NCBI GenBank assembly: GCA_048499435.1
Contig: JASNZW010000001.1
Coordinates: 62,001-126,000 of the forward strand
DNA: 64,000 nt
From: DAOTWC01 sp048499435
Lineage (GTDB): Bacteria; Chloroflexota; Anaerolineae; Aggregatilineales; Phototrophicaceae
Reading direction: 5' to 3'
Numbering within the stretch: position 1 is the stretch's first letter; each line of letters opens with the position of its first letter. The notes under the pieces were generated by a model. The model was not told where the DNA came from. It saw only the letters and a program-made list of their open reading frames with translations, and did no database searches. This document shows positions 60,277 to 64,000 of this stretch, piece by piece. The position numbers were made by a program, and so were the translations under genes.

Positions 60277-62343
60277 ATGCCACATAATTTCTGGAACGAC
60301 ACCGCCGCCGCCCGCCTTCCCGATCTCGACGGCCTGGTGTATCGCAGCAACATCCTGGGGTTCGACCGGGCGGTTGTCAATATCTACGGCGGCAACACCA
60401 GCGCCAAGCTCACCCTCACTGATCACGTCGGGCGGTCGGTAGAAGTGCTGGCCGTCAAAGCATCCGGCTCTGACGTTCAGACCATCAAAGAGCATCAGTT
60501 CGCCCTGCTGCGCCTGGACGAGATCGAGCCGCTGTTTCAGCGCGAGTCCATGAGCGACGAAGAAATGGTCGCTTACCTGGAGCGCACCGCCTTCGAGCCA
60601 GGCCGCCCGCGCCAGAGCATCGAAACGCTGCTGCACGCCTTCGTGCCGCACCGCCACGTTGACCACACCCACCCGGACGCGATCATCAGCCTGATGTGCG
60701 TGCCAGACGCCGAAGCTGAAGGCCGCCGCGTCTACGGCGACCGCGCCGCCTACGTGCCTTACATCCGCCCCGGCTTCACGCTCAGCCAGTGGATCGGCGG
60801 CAAAGTGCGCGCAAACCCGGCCATCGAAGCGGTGCTGATGGGCAAGCACGGCCTGGTCACCTGGGGGCCAGACAGCAGGACCGCCTACGAGAACACCATC
60901 CGCATTATTCAGGAAGCGGAGGATTACATCGCTGACCGGCGCGCGGGCAAGCGCGTCTTTGGCGGCCTCACCGTGCCGGCCTACAAGGACCAGGCCGCGC
61001 GCCGCGAGATCATGGCGCAGGTGCTGCCCGTTATCCGCGGGGCCGTCTCGCGGCACAAACCGGCCATTCTCCAGTATGACGACAGCGACGAAGTGCTGGA
61101 TATGGTCGGCAGCGCGCGCACCGGCGCGGTCAGCCAGTTAGGCGCGGCCTGCCCGGACCACCTGGTGCACGTCAAACGCCAGCCGCTGTACATTGACTGG
61201 CGGCCTGACGAAGGGGCAGAGGCGCTGGCGGACCGGCTGCGCCAGGGCATCGCCAGCTATGAGGAACGCTATATTCAGTACTTCGAGACCAACAAAGAGC
61301 CGGGCGACGAGCTGCGCGACCCGGCCCCGCGCGTGATCCTCATCCCCGGCCTGGGCATGGTCAACACCGGCAGAGATATCAAAAATGCCGATGTCAGCCG
61401 CCAGCTATACCACCGCGCCATCGCCGTGATCGGCGGCAGCGAGGCGTTGGGCGGCTTCGTCAGCCTCACCGCTAAAGAAGCCTATGACATCGAATACTGG
61501 CCGCTGGAGCTGTACAAGCTCAGGCTGGCCCCGCCCGACCGCGACTTCGCCGGGCGCATCGCGCTCATCACCGGCGCGGCCAGCGGCATCGGGCGGGCGA
61601 CGGCCTTCCGGCTGGCGCAGGACGGCGCGCACGTGGTGATCGCCGACATCAACGCTGAGGGCGGCGAGGAAACGGCGGCGGCCATCCAGAAACAGTATGG
61701 CGAGGGCCGCGCGCTATTCGTGCACACCGACGTCACCAGCGAGAGCGCCGCTGTCAATGCGGTGCGGCAGGCTGTGCTGGCCTACGGCGGCCTGGACATC
61801 CTCATTAACAACGCGGGCATCGCTGGCGGCGCGCCGGTGGAGGACACCACGCTGGAGATGTTCCAGCGCAACACCGACATCCTGATAACCGGCTATTTCC
61901 TGATGGCGCGCGAGGCCTTCAAGGTGCTGAAGGCCCAGGGCAGCGGCGGGTCAATGGTCTTCGTCGCCAGCAAGAACTCGGTTGTGGCCGGCAAGGGCGC
62001 GCTGGCCTACAGCGCCGCCAAAGCCGCCGAGGTCCACATGGCGCGCTGCCTGGCGGAGGAAGGCGGCCCCTACGGCATCCGCGTGAACAGCGTGCTGCCC
62101 GACGCCGTTATCCAGGGCAGCACGATCTGGTCTACTGAGTGGAAGGAAGCGCGCGCGAAACAGTACGGCATCCCGGTCGCGGACCTGGGCAAGTACTACA
62201 GCCAGCGCAACGTTCTCAAGACCGAAATCTACCCGGAGGACCTGGCGGAGGCCATCGCTTTCCTGGCCGGGCCGCGCAGCGCCAAAACCACCGGCGCGAT
62301 GCTCAGCGTGGACGGCGGCGTGTCGGCTGGCTTCGCCCGCTGA
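60277..62343 (+). CDS. rhaEW: Bifunctional rhamnulose-1-phosphate aldolase/lactaldehyde dehydrogenase
   Basis: 688 residues, a natural fusion. The N-terminal class II aldolase domain (about 1-410: FDRAVVNIYGGNTSAKL, HRHVDHTHPDAIISLM, LMGKHGLVTWG) has the zinc-binding histidines. The C-terminal short-chain dehydrogenase (about 425-688) has IALITGAASGIGRAT for NAD, DILINNAGIAGG, and the YSAAKAA catalytic Tyr/Lys. It splits rhamnulose-1-phosphate into dihydroxyacetone phosphate and lactaldehyde and oxidises or reduces the latter. ATG 60277 follows AAGGA. No other rhamnose genes are in the window. Confidence 0.93.
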   Translation: MPHNFWNDTAAARLPDLDGLVYRSNILGFDRAVVNIYGGNTSAKLTLTDHVGRSVEVLAVKASGSDVQTIKEHQFALLRLDEIEPLFQRESMSDEEMVAYLERTAFEPGRPRQSIETLLHAFVPHRHVDHTHPDAIISLMCVPDAEAEGRRVYGDRAAYVPYIRPGFTLSQWIGGKVRANPAIEAVLMGKHGLVTWGPDSRTAYENTIRIIQEAEDYIADRRAGKRVFGGLTVPAYKDQAARREIMAQVLPVIRGAVSRHKPAILQYDDSDEVLDMVGSARTGAVSQLGAACPDHLVHVKRQPLYIDWRPDEGAEALADRLRQGIASYEERYIQYFETNKEPGDELRDPAPRVILIPGLGMVNTGRDIKNADVSRQLYHRAIAVIGGSEALGGFVSLTAKEAYDIEYWPLELYKLRLAPPDRDFAGRIALITGAASGIGRATAFRLAQDGAHVVIADINAEGGEETAAAIQKQYGEGRALFVHTDVTSESAAVNAVRQAVLAYGGLDILINNAGIAGGAPVEDTTLEMFQRNTDILITGYFLMAREAFKVLKAQGSGGSMVFVASKNSVVAGKGALAYSAAKAAEVHMARCLAEEGGPYGIRVNSVLPDAVIQGSTIWSTEWKEARAKQYGIPVADLGKYYSQRNVLKTEIYPEDLAEAIAFLAGPRSAKTTGAMLSVDGGVSAGFAR

Positions 62344-62361
62344 CCGACGCCGGCGGGCGCG

Positions 62362-63771
62362 TCACCGGCCCTGCCGGGCGAGCAGTTTAAGCAGCCGCCC
62401 GGCGGGGCCGCGCAGCGCCTGCTGCACCGCCATGTCCGCCAGAATAAGCTGCGCGCCCGCCCCGTAGGTCGGGTACACGTGGATAGTTTTCGCCAGCGCG
62501 CCGGCGTCCAGCCCCAGCGTGAGCGCTAGCGCGAACTCGGTAATCACTTCGCTGGCGCGCGGCGCGACAACCGTCGCCCCCAGCAGCCGGCCCGCGCGGG
62601 TGTGCACCACCTTGATAAACCCCTCAGTCTGGCCGTCGCTGACAGCGCGGTCCACCTGCGCCAGCTCGCGCCGCGTGACGCACACGTCGTCCCCGTGCAG
62701 ATGCTGTGCCTGCGCTTCCGTCAGGCCAACATGCGCCGCTTCAGGGTCAGTGAACAGCGCCCAGGGCACGACATCGGCGAAGCCTTTGGCGGTCGTCAGC
62801 GGCAGCAGCGCGCTGCGCACAGCCGCGAACGCCTGCCACCCGGCGAAATGCGCGAACTGGTAGCTGCCCACACAGTCGCCAGCGGCGTAGATGTTCGGCG
62901 CGCTGGTGCGCAGGCTGCGGTCCACCTGGATGCCGGCTTCGGAGTAGGCCACGCACGCCTGCTCCAACCCCAGCCCGGCTGTGTTCGGCACGCGCCCGGC
63001 GGCCACCAGCAGGCAGTCAGCGCGCATGGCCTGCTCGCCCGCGCGCACAACCACCTCAGCGCCCTCAACGCTGGTGGACGCTGCCAACGCCTCCACGAAC
63101 TGCACCCCTTCACGCGCCAGCGCCCGCTCGATCAGCGCCGCCGCCTCGCGCTCCATGCGCGGCAGCACCTGCTTGCCGACCACCGTGACCTGCGCGCCCA
63201 GCCGCTGCAGCGCCTGCGCCAGCTCCAGGCTCACCGGCCCGGCGCCGATAATCAGCAGCCGCGCCGGCAGCGTTTCCAGGTCGAACACCTGCTCATACGT
63301 AATGTAAGGCACGCGGTCCAGGCCGCTGATAGCGGGGATAAACGGGCGCGCGCCGGTCGCCAGGATGAATTTTCTGGCCTTCAGCGTCCGTTCGCCCACC
63401 TGAATACGCTGCTGGTCGAGAAATCGCGGCTGGCCGAAAATGACCTCAACGCCCGCGCGCGCCAGCGCGTCCGCCTCGCGCTGATAAACGGCCTGCGCCG
63501 CCTGCTGCGCGCTGGCGCGCACCGCCGCCATCTCCACCGTGACCGGCCCGGTCTGCACCCCATAGCGCACGGCGGTGCGCGCCGTATGCGCCACCTGCGC
63601 CGCCCTCAGCAGCGCCTTGCTGACCACGCAGCCGGTCCAGATACAGTCGCCGCCGATGCGCGTTTGCTCCACCAGCGCCACGCGCACATCCAGCCGCGCC
63701 GCAAACCCCGCCGCCGTCAGCCCGGCCGCGCCGCCGCCGATTACGATCAGATCATATGCGCTTTCGCTCAA
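62362..63771 (-). CDS. Class I pyridine nucleotide-disulfide oxidoreductase (mercuric reductase/LPD-like)
   Basis: 469 residues. FAD-binding DLIVIGGGAAGLTAAGFAA, the redox disulfide region IGGDCIWTGCVVSKALL (CIWTGC in place of the common CVNVGC), the NAD-binding LLIIGAGPVSLELAQALQRLG and the dimer domain with TIHVYPTYGAGAQLI. The usual HxHPT catalytic His is replaced by Tyr (HVYPT), as in several MerA-like branches, so classical dihydrolipoamide chemistry is doubtful. No extra N-terminal metal-binding domain is present. It converges with rhaEW. Confidence 0.88.
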   Translation of the reverse strand: MSESAYDLIVIGGGAAGLTAAGFAARLDVRVALVEQTRIGGDCIWTGCVVSKALLRAAQVAHTARTAVRYGVQTGPVTVEMAAVRASAQQAAQAVYQREADALARAGVEVIFGQPRFLDQQRIQVGERTLKARKFILATGARPFIPAISGLDRVPYITYEQVFDLETLPARLLIIGAGPVSLELAQALQRLGAQVTVVGKQVLPRMEREAAALIERALAREGVQFVEALAASTSVEGAEVVVRAGEQAMRADCLLVAAGRVPNTAGLGLEQACVAYSEAGIQVDRSLRTSAPNIYAAGDCVGSYQFAHFAGWQAFAAVRSALLPLTTAKGFADVVPWALFTDPEAAHVGLTEAQAQHLHGDDVCVTRRELAQVDRAVSDGQTEGFIKVVHTRAGRLLGATVVAPRASEVITEFALALTLGLDAGALAKTIHVYPTYGAGAQLILADMAVQQALRGPAGRLLKLLARQGR

Positions 63772-63935
63772 GCTCTTCGCTCTCCCTCAGGTTATAATGC
63801 CAGCGTGAACAGCCCGCGCCCTTTGCGTCGCGGCCAGCGCGGCTGGTAATATCTTACAATCCGGGCCATCTGGCCGTCTGTCTGCTGCGCGCCCGTTCAT
63901 CCCATCTCTAACTAATCTAACAGAGGTTTGTCCGC

Positions 63936-64000
63936 TTGCCACAAAAAGACTCCCTGCTCATCGCCGCCGGCACAGCCGGCCCGCGCCTGTTCGAGAACGG
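63936..64000 (+). CDS. Start of a gene cut by the right edge
   Basis: TTG 63936 with AGAGG about 9 nt upstream opens a frame of 21 visible codons (LPQKDSLLIAAGTAGPRLFE and onward) that runs off the window. The Gly/Ala-rich ILIAAG-like strand may begin a nucleotide-binding fold, but this is too short to assign. Confidence 0.4.
   Translation, partial: MPQKDSLLIAAGTAGPRLFEN

Overview
This window is a 64 kb stretch of a GC-rich bacterial chromosome. Gene content points to a filamentous or biofilm-type Chloroflexota (Anaerolineae-like) bacterium: a multidomain Ser/Thr kinase-ATPase-TPR regulator, a tandem-HTH XRE protein, DUF354, an AtuA-type pathway, gyrase A, and many GTG/TTG starts with short overlaps. 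The lineage is an inference from composition and gene families. No marker rRNA is present.

Layout. (1) 1-3.6 kb: the start of DNA polymerase I, an uncharacterised protein coupled to a P-loop GTPase, a small membrane protein and an FmdB-type zinc ribbon. (2) 3.7-11.4 kb: a surface polysaccharide/glycolipid cluster with GT4-type glycosyltransferases (two are tandem paralogues), an FkbM methyltransferase, a second methyltransferase, a DUF354 protein and a GT2 polyprenyl-phosphate-type transferase. (3) 11.4-18.8 kb: a tightly coupled operon that matches the acyclic-terpene (citronellol/geraniol, Atu) pathway: biotin-dependent carboxylase beta and alpha, acyl-CoA dehydrogenase, split AtuA and hydratase. 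BirA at 30.6 kb could biotinylate the alpha subunit. (4) 18.9-25 kb: GAF/PAS sensor kinase, XRE regulator, TPR protein and a large GT-C-like membrane protein. (5) 25-32.7 kb: an asymmetric heterodimeric ABC exporter, thiolase, HIT hydrolase, biotin ligase and a membrane-anchored unknown. (6) 32.7-43.6 kb: secreted LamG/FN3 protein, an M23 peptidase fused to a TIM-barrel-like domain, ribosomal protein L25, GyrA, penicillin acylase and a Crp/Fnr regulator.

(7) 43.6-50.9 kb is an integrated mobile element and the most unusual part of the window. Both ends carry 3' halves of tRNA genes, both broken at the 5' side of the anticodon loop: tRNA-Gly(CCC) on the minus strand at the left and tRNA-Arg(ACG) on the plus strand at the right. 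Each keeps its own downstream terminator. Inside are two overlapping paralogous DNA-binding-like proteins, an XRE repressor divergent from a small HTH protein, a Prim-Pol primase, a P4/D5-type helicase, an iteron-like repeat cluster that looks like a replication origin, a membrane protein with two tiny downstream ORFs, and a tyrosine recombinase. A perfect 33-bp direct repeat (one copy inside the left end, one beyond the right end) and a third mosaic copy inside the leftmost gene suggest repeated insertion and rearrangement at this site.

(8) 51-64 kb: a phosphotransferase, glycine C-acetyltransferase and threonine/serine dehydratase (threonine catabolism), a three-gene unit of Ser/Thr kinase-ATPase-TPR, a membrane-tethered FAD-type oxidoreductase and a four-helix membrane protein, a rhamnulose-1-phosphate aldolase/dehydrogenase fusion, a disulfide-reductase-family flavoprotein, and the first codons of a further gene at the right edge.
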